A DNA stretch of 64,000 bases, from positions 146,535 to 210,534 of the forward strand of contig JBFMDV010000023.1 of the NCBI GenBank assembly GCA_040753875.1, in the 5' to 3' direction. This document shows positions 18,804 through 27,441 of the stretch, in pieces. The stretch comes from Candidatus Zixiibacteriota bacterium. Lineage in GTDB: Bacteria > Zixibacteria > MSB-5A5 > GN15 > FEB-12. Each line of letters begins with the position of its first letter. The first letter of the stretch is position 1. The notes beneath the pieces are model-generated. The model searched no databases. It saw only the letters and a program-made list of their open reading frames with translations, and had not been told where the DNA came from. A program made the translations under genes and the position numbers.

Positions 18804-19322
18804 ATGGCTGTTCGCCCAATTCTACAACTTGGCAATCCACTGCTTTGGCGAGTGTCTGAGCCGGTGACGGATATTTCGTCTCTGGATCTGCCAGCTCTCA
18901 TAAACGACCTTCAAAACACGCTTGCGGATTTCCGCAGTCGCTTTGGCTTTGGCCGGGGCGTTGCAGCACCACAGATAGGAATCCTGAAACGGGTGATATA
19001 TGTACGCATTCACCCCGAAGGATTCACCGGACCGCTTATCAATCCGAGAATCGTGTGGCACAGCGAGAGCACCATTGAACTCTGGGATGACTGCTTCAGT
19101 TTTCCCGGGTTGCTTGTGAAGGTGAGCCGAGCCGCCACCATACGCGTGATGTACGAAGACCCGGCAGGCACCAGTTGCTCGATCGATGCCAAGGGAGAAC
19201 TCTCTGAATTGCTGCAGCACGAGATCGATCATCTCGATGGGATTCTTGCGACCGACCGCGCGCTCTCGCCGCGTTCGTTTATGATGCGGACAGAACGGGA
19301 AATCGCCCGGCCCGGCCAGTGA
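18804..19322 (+). CDS. Peptide deformylase-like metalloprotein with altered motif 2
   Basis: 172 residues. Motif 1 is GRGVAAPQIG, motif 3 QHEIDHLDG with both His ligands and the catalytic Glu; the Cys ligand is kept, but motif 2 reads DDCFSFPG where classical enzymes have EGCLS. Peptide deformylase removes the formyl group from new N-terminal methionine in the cytoplasm. The altered motif 2 is like that of the divergent 'type III' deformylase-like proteins, so another substrate or lower activity is possible. No methionyl-tRNA formyltransferase gene is adjacent, unlike the usual def-fmt pair. No ribosome site is seen; see the promoter entry directly upstream. Confidence 0.82.
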   Translation: MAVRPILQLGNPLLWRVSEPVTDISSLDLPALINDLQNTLADFRSRFGFGRGVAAPQIGILKRVIYVRIHPEGFTGPLINPRIVWHSESTIELWDDCFSFPGLLVKVSRAATIRVMYEDPAGTSCSIDAKGELSELLQHEIDHLDGILATDRALSPRSFMMRTEREIARPGQ

Positions 19323-19506
19323 TTTTTTCAGAGGGCAAAGTTGACCTGCATTCTGTAACATTCGCACGTTCCGTTCGTATTACCTCTACAGCCTCCTCAT
19401 GATGCCATGATCTCGTCCTACCGAACTGCGGAGATGACGAGGCCGCTTTGTAACGGAAATGTCCTTGATTACTGCCTGTTTCGGCTTCGTTCGGCGGCCT
19501 TTTGGC

Positions 19507-19535
19507 TTGACACAATGGTCAACAACGACGATATT
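19507..19535 (+). promoter_or_regulatory. Promoter for the thrombospondin-repeat/dockerin protein
   Basis: TTGACA at 19507-19512, a 17-base spacer and GATATT at 19530-19535, in the 373-base gap before the gene starting at 19696. Nothing else was recognised in that gap. Confidence 0.4.
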
Positions 19536-19695
19536 GGCATCGAAGGTCAGTGGCGCGGACTTTCGGATACTGCCGAAAGGGCTGAACTTTCCGCTGATGT
19601 CTCCCGATACCTCACTTATATACGGCACATAAGGTGTGCAGATCGACGAATACAGGTTCACAGCAACATACCCAGCATGGGACTGGAGAAGCACT

Positions 19696-21903
19696 ATGAA
19701 ACAAAGGTTAATGGTGGTACTGCTGACCGGCTGCTTGATAGCGGGACTGGTAGCAGCCAGCATCGTTGAAGCCGTGGCCGGGCAACCGAAAACGGGCGAC
19801 GCCTCGGCTATGAATGCCAAGGGGTTGAGGCTCGACGCGATTCCTTCACACAAAATTGAGGGAGGCCCGATCACGTTACCGGTAGGCCTTCCGCTGGAGC
19901 AGGTGCCGAAGGCAGACGCAGAAGCTGCGAAGCAACTGGCTCCCCACCAGGGTGGCGAAAACATCGCTTCAGCTACGGTGATCCCCAGCATGCCATACAG
20001 CGACACCGGCCACACGACCGGCTACCTGAACGATTACCAGGAAGACGTCTGCCGTGGGGCGGGGATTTCTACGCAGCCGGATGTCGTGTATTCATACACG
20101 CCGTCCAGCGCCGAACTGGTGACAATCGACCTATGCGCTTCCTCGTACAATACGAATGTCTGGGTGTATCGGACGACGGCGGATACGCTGGTCGGCTGCA
20201 ACCGATTCAATTCCACCCTCTGTGTCGGGCTTCGTTCGGCCATGGCTGACGTACGCATGGAGGCAGGCATCACGTATTACATCGTAGTCGATGGAGACCA
20301 TATTGCACCCGGCTCGGGAGACTATTCGATGTCGTGCACGGCTGTTCCCGCGCCACCGATGGTTCCGGCGCAGACTATTCACCCGACACTCGGTGATGCC
20401 GGAAACGGCAGCCTCATGCTTGGGTACGAGGAGAAACTCCAGAATGACACCACGCTGGTGTGGGCCGGCTCCGGCGATGACGGCATGACTTTTCCGACCG
20501 CGGGCGCCTTTACCGCTACCGGATACCCCACCTATCCGGCGATCGATTTCTGGGGCCACGACTCGATTTTCTACGGGACTGAAGTCGGCCCGACTCAGGA
20601 GAGCGGCGGCGGCAGGGTGTACCTGACCGAGATCCCCAACGCCACGAACGGTACGATCTGGTCTCAGTCGTACTGGAACTGGAACACGTACGGATGGAAC
20701 ACTGCTCGTGCCGCCGACGTCGCTTGCGATACGTCGGGCGAATTCAACCAGCGTCCCGGCGAGTATGCCTTCGGCATCGTCTCCTGGGTTGCCAATACCA
20801 CATACCCCACGCCAGATCTGCTCGCGGCGCCTCATATTCTTTACGAAATAGACACAACTATTGCCGGTTACGCCACGATCAGTTGGTATTCAGTGAGCGG
20901 TTGCAAGACTACCGCCGTAGATATCGACAAGGTCACCACGCTGTTATACGCGGTGTACGACCGGCTAAACGACACAACCAATTTGTGGGAACTGCTTATT
21001 AGACGCGACCTGTTCTCTAATTTCAACGACGAGACACAAAGCGGCATGGTGATGTATGAAATGGGAGTGGACACCAGCGTTACCAACCCTGCAGTAGCCG
21101 CACACGGCGGACAGATCGCAATTGTTACGGAACTTGGGACCACGGCTGCGCCGAATGACCATGATATTATCTGCTGGCACCACACCGGAAGCTTTTACGA
21201 TAGCCTCGAAACCAGTATTGTGGCTGCGACGGCGGCTGACGAGCGGTACCCGCGCATTTCACATGTGGGAGGTAATAAATTCGCCTGCACGTACATTTCC
21301 GGTAACCAGCTCTATCTTTCGACGAGTTGCGACGGCGGAGCAACCTGGAGCATGCCGGCGGTTGTCAGCGGCGCCGATATTGTCGTGCCTGAATACCATG
21401 CATCCGATATAGGCGAACAAGGACAGAAGGTGATCTGGGAATACTACTCCAACCTGCCGACCGACAGCGCCATCAGCCTGCACTTTGCCGAGACGAACAT
21501 TGCATTCGACACCGACGGTGATTGCGTAGATGACCCGTCCGACAACTGCCCTGCCATGGCGAATCCCTTACAAGAGGATGGGGATGCCGACGGTGTCGGC
21601 GATCTGTGCGACAACTGCCCAGTGGACCCGAATCCAAATCAGGCCGACACCGATCAGGATGGGATCGGTGACGTTTGCGATGGCTGCTGCCTGGTGCTAA
21701 CGGGCAATGTCGACGGTGACACCGGTGACCTGGTCGACATTTCCGACCTCTCGGCCATGGTGGACTACCTGTTCTTCAGTGGCTCTATTTCAAGCTGCTT
21801 CGAGGAAAACGATGTCGATAAATCGGCGAGCGTAGACATTTCCGACTTGTCGGTCTTAGTGGATTTTCTGTTCTTCTCAGGGGCACTGCCGACCTGTCCG
21901 TGA
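19696..21903 (+). CDS. Secreted protein with PPC-like domain, thrombospondin type 3 repeats and dockerin-like end
   Basis: 735 residues; ATG at 19696 with GGAGAAGC upstream begins a signal peptide ([20 protein letters not shown]). Residues about 90-215 look like a PPC-type beta domain ([20 protein letters not shown] ... YYIVVDGD). The middle, about 215-600, is a beta-rich region of unknown family with sequences like a sialidase-type propeller ([26 protein letters not shown]). Calcium-binding thrombospondin type 3 repeats follow ([27 protein letters not shown]), and the end has two dockerin-like units, [18 protein letters not shown] and [17 protein letters not shown]. Function unknown; secretion and surface display are inferred. 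Confidence 0.82.
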   Translation: MKQRLMVVLLTGCLIAGLVAASIVEAVAGQPKTGDASAMNAKGLRLDAIPSHKIEGGPITLPVGLPLEQVPKADAEAAKQLAPHQGGENIASATVIPSMPYSDTGHTTGYLNDYQEDVCRGAGISTQPDVVYSYTPSSAELVTIDLCASSYNTNVWVYRTTADTLVGCNRFNSTLCVGLRSAMADVRMEAGITYYIVVDGDHIAPGSGDYSMSCTAVPAPPMVPAQTIHPTLGDAGNGSLMLGYEEKLQNDTTLVWAGSGDDGMTFPTAGAFTATGYPTYPAIDFWGHDSIFYGTEVGPTQESGGGRVYLTEIPNATNGTIWSQSYWNWNTYGWNTARAADVACDTSGEFNQRPGEYAFGIVSWVANTTYPTPDLLAAPHILYEIDTTIAGYATISWYSVSGCKTTAVDIDKVTTLLYAVYDRLNDTTNLWELLIRRDLFSNFNDETQSGMVMYEMGVDTSVTNPAVAAHGGQIAIVTELGTTAAPNDHDIICWHHTGSFYDSLETSIVAATAADERYPRISHVGGNKFACTYISGNQLYLSTSCDGGATWSMPAVVSGADIVVPEYHASDIGEQGQKVIWEYYSNLPTDSAISLHFAETNIAFDTDGDCVDDPSDNCPAMANPLQEDGDADGVGDLCDNCPVDPNPNQADTDQDGIGDVCDGCCLVLTGNVDGDTGDLVDISDLSAMVDYLFFSGSISSCFEENDVDKSASVDISDLSVLVDFLFFSGALPTCP

Positions 21904-21943
21904 TGTTGACTTAGGATAAAAGGGACCGCAGATCCCTCAGATT

Positions 21944-21984
21944 GGCTGGCTGCTCCCAAACGGGGCAGCCAGCTTTTGTTTTTT
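21944..21984 (+). terminator. Rho-independent terminator
   Basis: GCTGGCTG pairs with CAGCCAGC across CTCCCAAACGGGG (which can pair further), followed by TTTTGTTTTTT. It lies 40 bases after the stop of the dockerin protein. Confidence 0.85.
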
Positions 21985-22948
21985 GGCCCAAGGGTTTAGC
22001 GGCTTTTGGGACGGGAGGTCAGAGATCAGATGAGTGCCAACCAACGCGTACGGAGCCGGTGATGTGTCGCCCGCCCAGCCCATTTCCGGCCACGCCGAGC
22101 AGGCTTGGCCGGGGCCAAAAAAAACTCAGCAAATACTTGACAGTTGAAGCAGTTTATGACATTATACCGGCGAGGACAATTGGGACACAAAGCTCAGCCG
22201 GATAACGATCGTGGACCCGTCGGCGAAACAGGCTGCGCGAAGTTGTGTACCCGTTAGTTAAATATGGGAGGTTACGTTCGGGCGAAGACGGGAGTCGCGA
22301 AGTCGACACGAAATAGCGCAGGTGAGCAGGATTCACGTATGGGGGAATTTGCCTAGGATGCCTATCGACCCACACCCCCTGAAGCGCTGAGATCGCACGA
22401 ATAAGATTGACTGAGCAGTAGACAATAGCTAAATATCCCCTCACGAGGGCGCAACCCACGTGATATGATGAAGGGGCTGGCGGAGTGTTTACCACTCACC
22501 TCCTTACTTGTTATCCCTCCCTCCCCCCGAGTAAGGCAGGCGCCAGCCCCGCCTTTTTATCTTCGAGATCCTGATTCCGATTTCACCCAACGTGCGTGAA
22601 ATTCCAGGCGCATTGCTTTCGACGGCGAGGGAGAAATTGCTTCGCATAATTCACGATAGTCCGGAATTTCACAAGCCGGATGCTAACCGCTACGGGCGGG
22701 TCCCCGGGTTCATATCATACGATGAGGCGCTGGGGAACTCATCTCCCCTTCCGGCATCTCATACGGTCCGGCACTAAATCTCAAACGCAGACTGTTTGGG
22801 TCCCTGCACGACCTTTTACTGGCATCTCATCGGAAGAGGCCGTATACTTAGACTGTCTAACGGGCAGCGATACAGTAAGCAGGCTGTGACACCAAAGCAA
22901 CGAACAGACAGGGGACTTCGACAACCTTCTTCCGCCGGTCATCCCGGT
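21985..22948. other. Long gap with a promoter-like site and a structured hairpin unit
   Basis: Nearly 1 kb without a convincing protein gene. It holds TTGACT at 22407-22412 and TAAATA at 22430-22435 with a 17-base spacer, followed by the branched hairpin described separately. A 113-codon minus-strand frame (22154-22495) starts with GTG three bases after AAGGAGG, but looks like no family and has the composition of noncoding sequence. A TATACT at 22843-22848 could be a -10 box for the VKOR gene, but no good -35 goes with it. Confidence 0.4.
22473..22557 (+). ncRNA. Candidate structured small RNA or elaborate terminator, three-way junction
   Basis: Seen: GGGGCTGGCG at 22473-22482 pairs perfectly with CGCCAGCCCC at 22541-22550, enclosing two further perfect stems, GAGTG/CACTC (22483-22487 with 22493-22497) and CCTTACT/AGTAAGG (22502-22508 with 22530-22536), and is followed by GCCTTTTT. 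Thus the + strand folds into a three-way junction ending in a U-run. The promoter-like TTGACT-17-TAAATA at 22407-22435 would start a transcript near 22442. Between the inner stems the transcript carries TCACCTCCTTA, the same as the 3' end of 16S rRNA. No known RNA family was recognised, and expression is not shown. Confidence 0.35.
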
Positions 22949-24769
22949 ATGAGCAGGTTTCTCATCGGCACGCTTCTACTCCTCGGTGCATTAACAGCGT
23001 CGGGACTGCTGACGGCAAGACATATCTGGGCCCTGGCGGTCGCTGGGTGCGGTTCTGATGGTGGCTGCGACTGGGCTGTCAGAGGACCGTACAGCAAGGT
23101 CCTCGGTGTACCAGTTGCACATCTTGGGTTGGCCTACTTTGCGGCTATCCTGTACTTGTGGTTCGATCGACGCCGCATGGATGCCGGCGGTGTAGTTCGG
23201 TGGGTGGCACGGGGAGGCGTAGCTGTCTCACTGGCCTTCATCGGGATCATGTTTCTCGCCGGCCGCTGGTGCCCGTGGTGCCTGGTTGTGCATGCGGCGA
23301 ATGTGGGGTGGTGGCTCCTGATAGAGATTGGCGAGCGGGGACGTGATTCGGCACGTCCGACATCACGCCTGGCGATGGGGCTGGCGGCACTTCTTTTCGC
23401 GCTCACCATTGCCACAACTCAGGCTCTGTATTTCAGAGAACAGATGGCATCGCAATCAGCGGCTCATCGTGCGGCGCTTGAGTCAATCGCACGGATGAGC
23501 CAGCCTCTCTCCCAGACTCCAGTTGATTCGGTAGATCGTCCGGCTGCTGTGGTCACCGACACGACCACAAGTCACCAAACAACCAAGACCGCAAATCGAT
23601 TCGGGGGCAGGTTCTGGCTGGGGAGCACAAATCCGACAGTGAGGTTGGTAATTTTCAATGACTATCAATGCGAACTCTGTTTTCAAGTGGAGCAACAGAT
23701 CAAGCAACTTCTCGCCAGTCGAAAGAACCTGGCCCTCTCGGTCAAGCAATGGCCGTTTGACGCCGATTGCAATCCGAACATTCTGACAGAGAGTCCACAT
23801 AAAGGTGCCTGCAAGGCGTCGCGAGCGGCTGAAGCGGCGGGACTGTTGGGGGGCGAGCAGGCATTCTGGAAAATGCACTTCTGGCTGGTGGAGCATGGCG
23901 GGCAGTTTACCGATGCGGCTCTCGATCAGCAGGTGAAGTGGCTCGGCCTCGACCCGGCGCGGTTCCGCGAATCCATGCGCGGCAGGGTTGTCGACAGTCT
24001 CTTGCAGGGTGACATTTCCGAAGGGATGGCGTATGGCCTGAAATGGACGCCGATGGTGTTCGTCAACGGCTATGAAGTACAAGGTTGGAATTCCGCGGGT
24101 GCACTGCCGGCGGCAATCGACCGCGCGACACAACTGGCGCTGCAAAGCCCACGCTCCAAAGATCGACCAGTGCCGGCTGCCGAGATGCAGCTGCGAGCCT
24201 GGCAAGGCCAGCGCGTTCAATCCATCCCTGTCACCAGCGATGACCACACGCGGGGTCCGGCTTCAGCCCCAGCAACGGTAATTGTCTTTGGAGATCTCAC
24301 CTGTAATTTCCATGCAACCGCCCGGCAGATACTGGCGCAGGCAATCGGTGACTCGTCGCAGGTCCGGATCGTATTCAAGGACTTCCCGCTCGACGGCCGC
24401 TGCAATGATCTGGTGACCCGCGAAATCAACCCGAACGGCTGTCTCGCATCGAAGCTCGCTCACGCCACAGGGCTGGTGGCGGGCGAAGACGCATACTGGC
24501 GTGCCTATCAATGGATTGTGGACAATCGCGCAACCATTACTTCAGCATCGGTAACCCAACTCGCCACTTTCCTCGGCGTTGCTCAGCTCGATCTGGAGAC
24601 GGCACTTTCTGACCCGAGAATCGAGGCCCGCATCGCCCGGAATGTCGAGTTGGCCAAGAAGCTGGGTGTCGACAGCTCCCCCACCATCTTTGTCAACGGT
24701 CGCAAAGCAGCCGGCTGGCAGACACCCGGCCTGCTTGACAAAGTCCTGTCGGCTGCAATCAACCGCTAA
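22949..24769 (+). CDS. VKOR-type quinone-linked disulfide oxidase fused to two DsbA-like domains
   Basis: 606 residues from the ATG at 22949 (no good ribosome site; longer frame upstream has no membrane character). Residues 1-155 are a four- to five-helix VKOR domain with both cysteine pairs, Cys34/Cys40 (CGSDGGC) and Cys108-Cys111 (RWCPWC). A linker is followed by a DsbA-like thioredoxin domain with active site CELC (Cys241/Cys244) and cis-Pro segment TPMVFVNG, and a second with only TCNFH (Cys452) and SSPTIFVNG. VKOR passes electrons from a periplasmic thioredoxin partner to quinone, so this protein is a self-contained disulfide generator. It fits the very Cys-rich exported protein encoded next. 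Confidence 0.87.
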   Translation: MSRFLIGTLLLLGALTASGLLTARHIWALAVAGCGSDGGCDWAVRGPYSKVLGVPVAHLGLAYFAAILYLWFDRRRMDAGGVVRWVARGGVAVSLAFIGIMFLAGRWCPWCLVVHAANVGWWLLIEIGERGRDSARPTSRLAMGLAALLFALTIATTQALYFREQMASQSAAHRAALESIARMSQPLSQTPVDSVDRPAAVVTDTTTSHQTTKTANRFGGRFWLGSTNPTVRLVIFNDYQCELCFQVEQQIKQLLASRKNLALSVKQWPFDADCNPNILTESPHKGACKASRAAEAAGLLGGEQAFWKMHFWLVEHGGQFTDAALDQQVKWLGLDPARFRESMRGRVVDSLLQGDISEGMAYGLKWTPMVFVNGYEVQGWNSAGALPAAIDRATQLALQSPRSKDRPVPAAEMQLRAWQGQRVQSIPVTSDDHTRGPASAPATVIVFGDLTCNFHATARQILAQAIGDSSQVRIVFKDFPLDGRCNDLVTREINPNGCLASKLAHATGLVAGEDAYWRAYQWIVDNRATITSASVTQLATFLGVAQLDLETALSDPRIEARIARNVELAKKLGVDSSPTIFVNGRKAAGWQTPGLLDKVLSAAINR

Positions 24770-24813
24770 TTCGAGACATTTCGATTTTGTCAGGGTCCTG
24801 TTAGTTTTTATAC

Positions 24814-24841
24814 TTGACAAACACGGTCCATTATCTATACA
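24814..24841 (+). promoter_or_regulatory. Sigma-70-type promoter for the cupredoxin/Cys-repeat gene
   Basis: TTGACA at 24814-24819, 16-base spacer, TATACA at 24836-24841; leader of about 145 bases before the ATG at 24993. Confidence 0.6.
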
Positions 24842-24992
24842 TTAGCCCGTAAATACTCACACCCGACCTCATTACTTGAGTCATTTCGCCGGGTTGTGCT
24901 CCTGAATTCGAGAAGTCCGAACGCAAAAACATTTACCAAACGTACGCCGAGAACCTAAAACACTAACTACTCGCTGAGCTCAAGGAGGGTTC

Positions 24993-27221
24993 ATGCAAAA
25001 GTTTAAGTTGCTGTGGAGCGTTCTATGGCTCGCTCTACTCGTGCTCTTTTGTCCGGTTCCGGGCCGGGCAATAACGCACAACGTCAGCATTGTCGATTTT
25101 AGCTACACTCCGCCGTTAACCCAGGTGAATTGGGGAGACACGGTCAAATGGACCAACATGGGGGCGTTCGCACACACCGTCACCAGCGATCCCTCCTCCG
25201 CAAAAAGCTTCAGCTCCGGCACGTTATTGCCAGGGCAATCATTCTTCGACGTCTTCGTATCGGTCGATGGGATGGGGCCATTCCCGTATCATTGTGACTT
25301 TCACATTGACATGAAAGACACCATTATCGTCCGGCCCGGACAGCCGCCCACCGGGGCGTGCTGCCAGCAAGGGGCCGCCGGTCCTTTCTGTTCGCAATTG
25401 ACGGCCTCCGAGTGCCAGGCTGCAGGCGGCACCTATTTTGGTGACAATGTGCCCTGTTCCCAAGTGAACTGCACGCCGCCGCAGGGAGCCTGTTGCCGTC
25501 CCGGCGCACTCTGTTTCATTACCACTGCTTCCCAGTGTCAGGCCGCTGGCGGCACGTATCAAGGGGATGGAACCACCTGTACCCCTGACCCATGCAACCA
25601 GCCAGTAGACGGTGCCTGCTGCATTCCGGGTGCCGGTTGCCAGATAATGCCGCAGACGCAGTGTATTGCCAGCGGTGGTAGCTGGTACGGACCTGGCACA
25701 ACGTGCACACCAGACCCTTGTTCGCCTCCAATCGGTGCGTGCTGCCTGCCCGATGGCACCTGTGCGCAGATGAGCGAACTTGACTGTATTTACAAGAATG
25801 GTGCCTGGCAAGGGCCAGGTACTAACTGCGCGACGATCGTCTGCCACCCACCGGTTCGGGGCGCGTGCTGTCTGCCCACCGGCGGATGTGTCATGTTGAC
25901 ACAGGCCGACTGTCTGCAGCAGGGAGGCCAGTACAAAGGGGACGGCGTGCTGTGCAGTCCGCTAATCTGCTTCGATTCGACGGGCGCATGCTGTCTGCCA
26001 ACGGGTGCCTGTGTGCAGACCACCGCAGATAAGTGTAAAGATGCCAATGGCATCTATTTCGGTAACGGCGTGCCTTGCAGCCCGACACTCTGTCCGGGTG
26101 GTGGCAATGAGGTCGGCGCCTGCTGTCTACCGGATGGCACCTGCGTACCGAACCTGCTGCCGTCCGAATGTAAGTATATGCATGGTCTGTTCCTTGGTGT
26201 CGGGACAACGTGTGCCGGCGTCGTCTGTCAGCCGCCTCAGGAAGGGGCGTGTTGTCTGCCGAACGGCACGTGCATCCAGACTTTCAAGGACAGCTGCCGG
26301 GTGTACCATGGGACATTCTATGGCCCCGGCTCGCCGTGCACGCCGACCCTCTGTCCGCCTCCTCAGAGTGGGGCATGTTGCTTGCCTGACGGTACCTGTA
26401 TCAACACCACGCCCAAGGGGTGCAAGCTTCGTCACGGGCACTGGCTCGGGTTTGGCACCAACTGTGCGACGGTCGATTGTCCGCCGCAGCCGGATCGGGG
26501 CGCCTGCTGCCTGCCGAGCGGTGCGTGCGTGATTATCACATCGGCTCAGTGCAAGGCTCAAGGGGGCGCATATCAAGGCAATGGAACATCCTGTTCGCCG
26601 AATCCGTGCGGCAAGCCTAAAGGCGCTTGCTGTCTGCCCAGCGGTGCGTGTGCGATCATGACGGCCCTTGAATGCGAACGTCTACATGGCAAGTACAAGG
26701 GGAACGGCACACCGTGTCTGCCCAATACCTGTTTGCCGCATGATCAGGTAGGGGCCTGCTGTCTTCCGAACGGAGCCGGTTGCATAGTTCTACCACCTTC
26801 CGCCTGCGCCAGCCTTGGCGGAGCGTTCATGGGGGTAGGTTCGATATGTACAGCGACCACCTGTCCGAATATCGATCCGACCGGCGCCTGCGATCTGCCT
26901 GACGGGAGGTGCATCCAGACCACACGTGTGGTTTGCGATGCCGCCTCGGGCATGTACGAAGGGGACGGTACACTTTGTCCGGGAACGCTGACCGGCACAC
27001 CGTGTTGCATCGGACTCACCGGTAATGTGGACGGCGACGAGGACGATATGACGGATATCTCCGACCTGTCTACGATGGTCGACTTCCTGTTCTTCGGAGG
27101 CACCGTATCCGGATGCTTCGAGGAGAACGACGTCGACAACTCCGATTCGGTCGACATCTCCGATCTGTCGGTACTGGTGGACTTCCTGTTCTTCGGCGGG
27201 ACATTGCCGACCTGTCCGTAG
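24993..27221 (+). CDS. Secreted cupredoxin with thirteen GACC cysteine repeats and dockerin-like end
   Basis: 742 residues with strong ribosome site (CAAGGAGGGTTC) and signal peptide (MQKFKLLWSVLWLALLVLF). Residues about 28-115 are a plastocyanin-like cupredoxin: His in FAHTVTSD, then YHCDFHIDM giving Cys, His and Met copper ligands. Thirteen tandem repeats of about 38-40 residues follow, consensus GACCLPxGxC, a second half with C near position 18 and Gx(G/D)TxCxPxxC at the end; the first is loose and the last has GACD. The tail after [12 protein letters not shown] has two dockerin-like units ([35 protein letters not shown]). Six Cys per repeat suggest three disulfides each. Role unknown; surface copper or electron-transfer stalk is inference. 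Confidence 0.87.
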   Translation: MQKFKLLWSVLWLALLVLFCPVPGRAITHNVSIVDFSYTPPLTQVNWGDTVKWTNMGAFAHTVTSDPSSAKSFSSGTLLPGQSFFDVFVSVDGMGPFPYHCDFHIDMKDTIIVRPGQPPTGACCQQGAAGPFCSQLTASECQAAGGTYFGDNVPCSQVNCTPPQGACCRPGALCFITTASQCQAAGGTYQGDGTTCTPDPCNQPVDGACCIPGAGCQIMPQTQCIASGGSWYGPGTTCTPDPCSPPIGACCLPDGTCAQMSELDCIYKNGAWQGPGTNCATIVCHPPVRGACCLPTGGCVMLTQADCLQQGGQYKGDGVLCSPLICFDSTGACCLPTGACVQTTADKCKDANGIYFGNGVPCSPTLCPGGGNEVGACCLPDGTCVPNLLPSECKYMHGLFLGVGTTCAGVVCQPPQEGACCLPNGTCIQTFKDSCRVYHGTFYGPGSPCTPTLCPPPQSGACCLPDGTCINTTPKGCKLRHGHWLGFGTNCATVDCPPQPDRGACCLPSGACVIITSAQCKAQGGAYQGNGTSCSPNPCGKPKGACCLPSGACAIMTALECERLHGKYKGNGTPCLPNTCLPHDQVGACCLPNGAGCIVLPPSACASLGGAFMGVGSICTATTCPNIDPTGACDLPDGRCIQTTRVVCDAASGMYEGDGTLCPGTLTGTPCCIGLTGNVDGDEDDMTDISDLSTMVDFLFFGGTVSGCFEENDVDNSDSVDISDLSVLVDFLFFGGTLPTCP

Positions 27222-27244
27222 GAACATTGTCTACCGAGACTCCT

Positions 27245-27280
27245 GGGGAGCTGGTCCGGACGGACCGGCTCCCCTTTTTT
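27245..27280 (+). terminator. Rho-independent terminator
   Basis: GGGGAGCTGGTCC pairs with GGACCGGCTCCCC (one G-U) over a short loop, followed by TTTTTT; 20 bases after the stop codon. Confidence 0.9.
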
Positions 27281-27441
27281 AAATCGCGAACGGCTGCCTC
27301 ACCGGCTGGAAGGCATCAAAACTTATCCATGTCAGACTCGTATCAGAGCGATATGGATTATGTCTCATCATTCAGAAGACACTTGTGTCAATCATCGACA
27401 GTTTGTAGGTTTGGCCTTCCTAAATTGAGGAGATGTATAGA

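Noticed and set aside
22154..22495. 113-codon minus-strand frame starting near AAGGAGG
   Set aside because: The spacing of three bases is too short, the sequence has no family features, and the GGAGG is part of a perfect hairpin unit on the other strand.
24993..27221. Tandem DNA repeats as a CRISPR-like array
   Set aside because: The periodicity is at the protein level (about 39 residues per unit) within an open frame; DNA copies are diverged and no CRISPR array was seen anywhere in the window.
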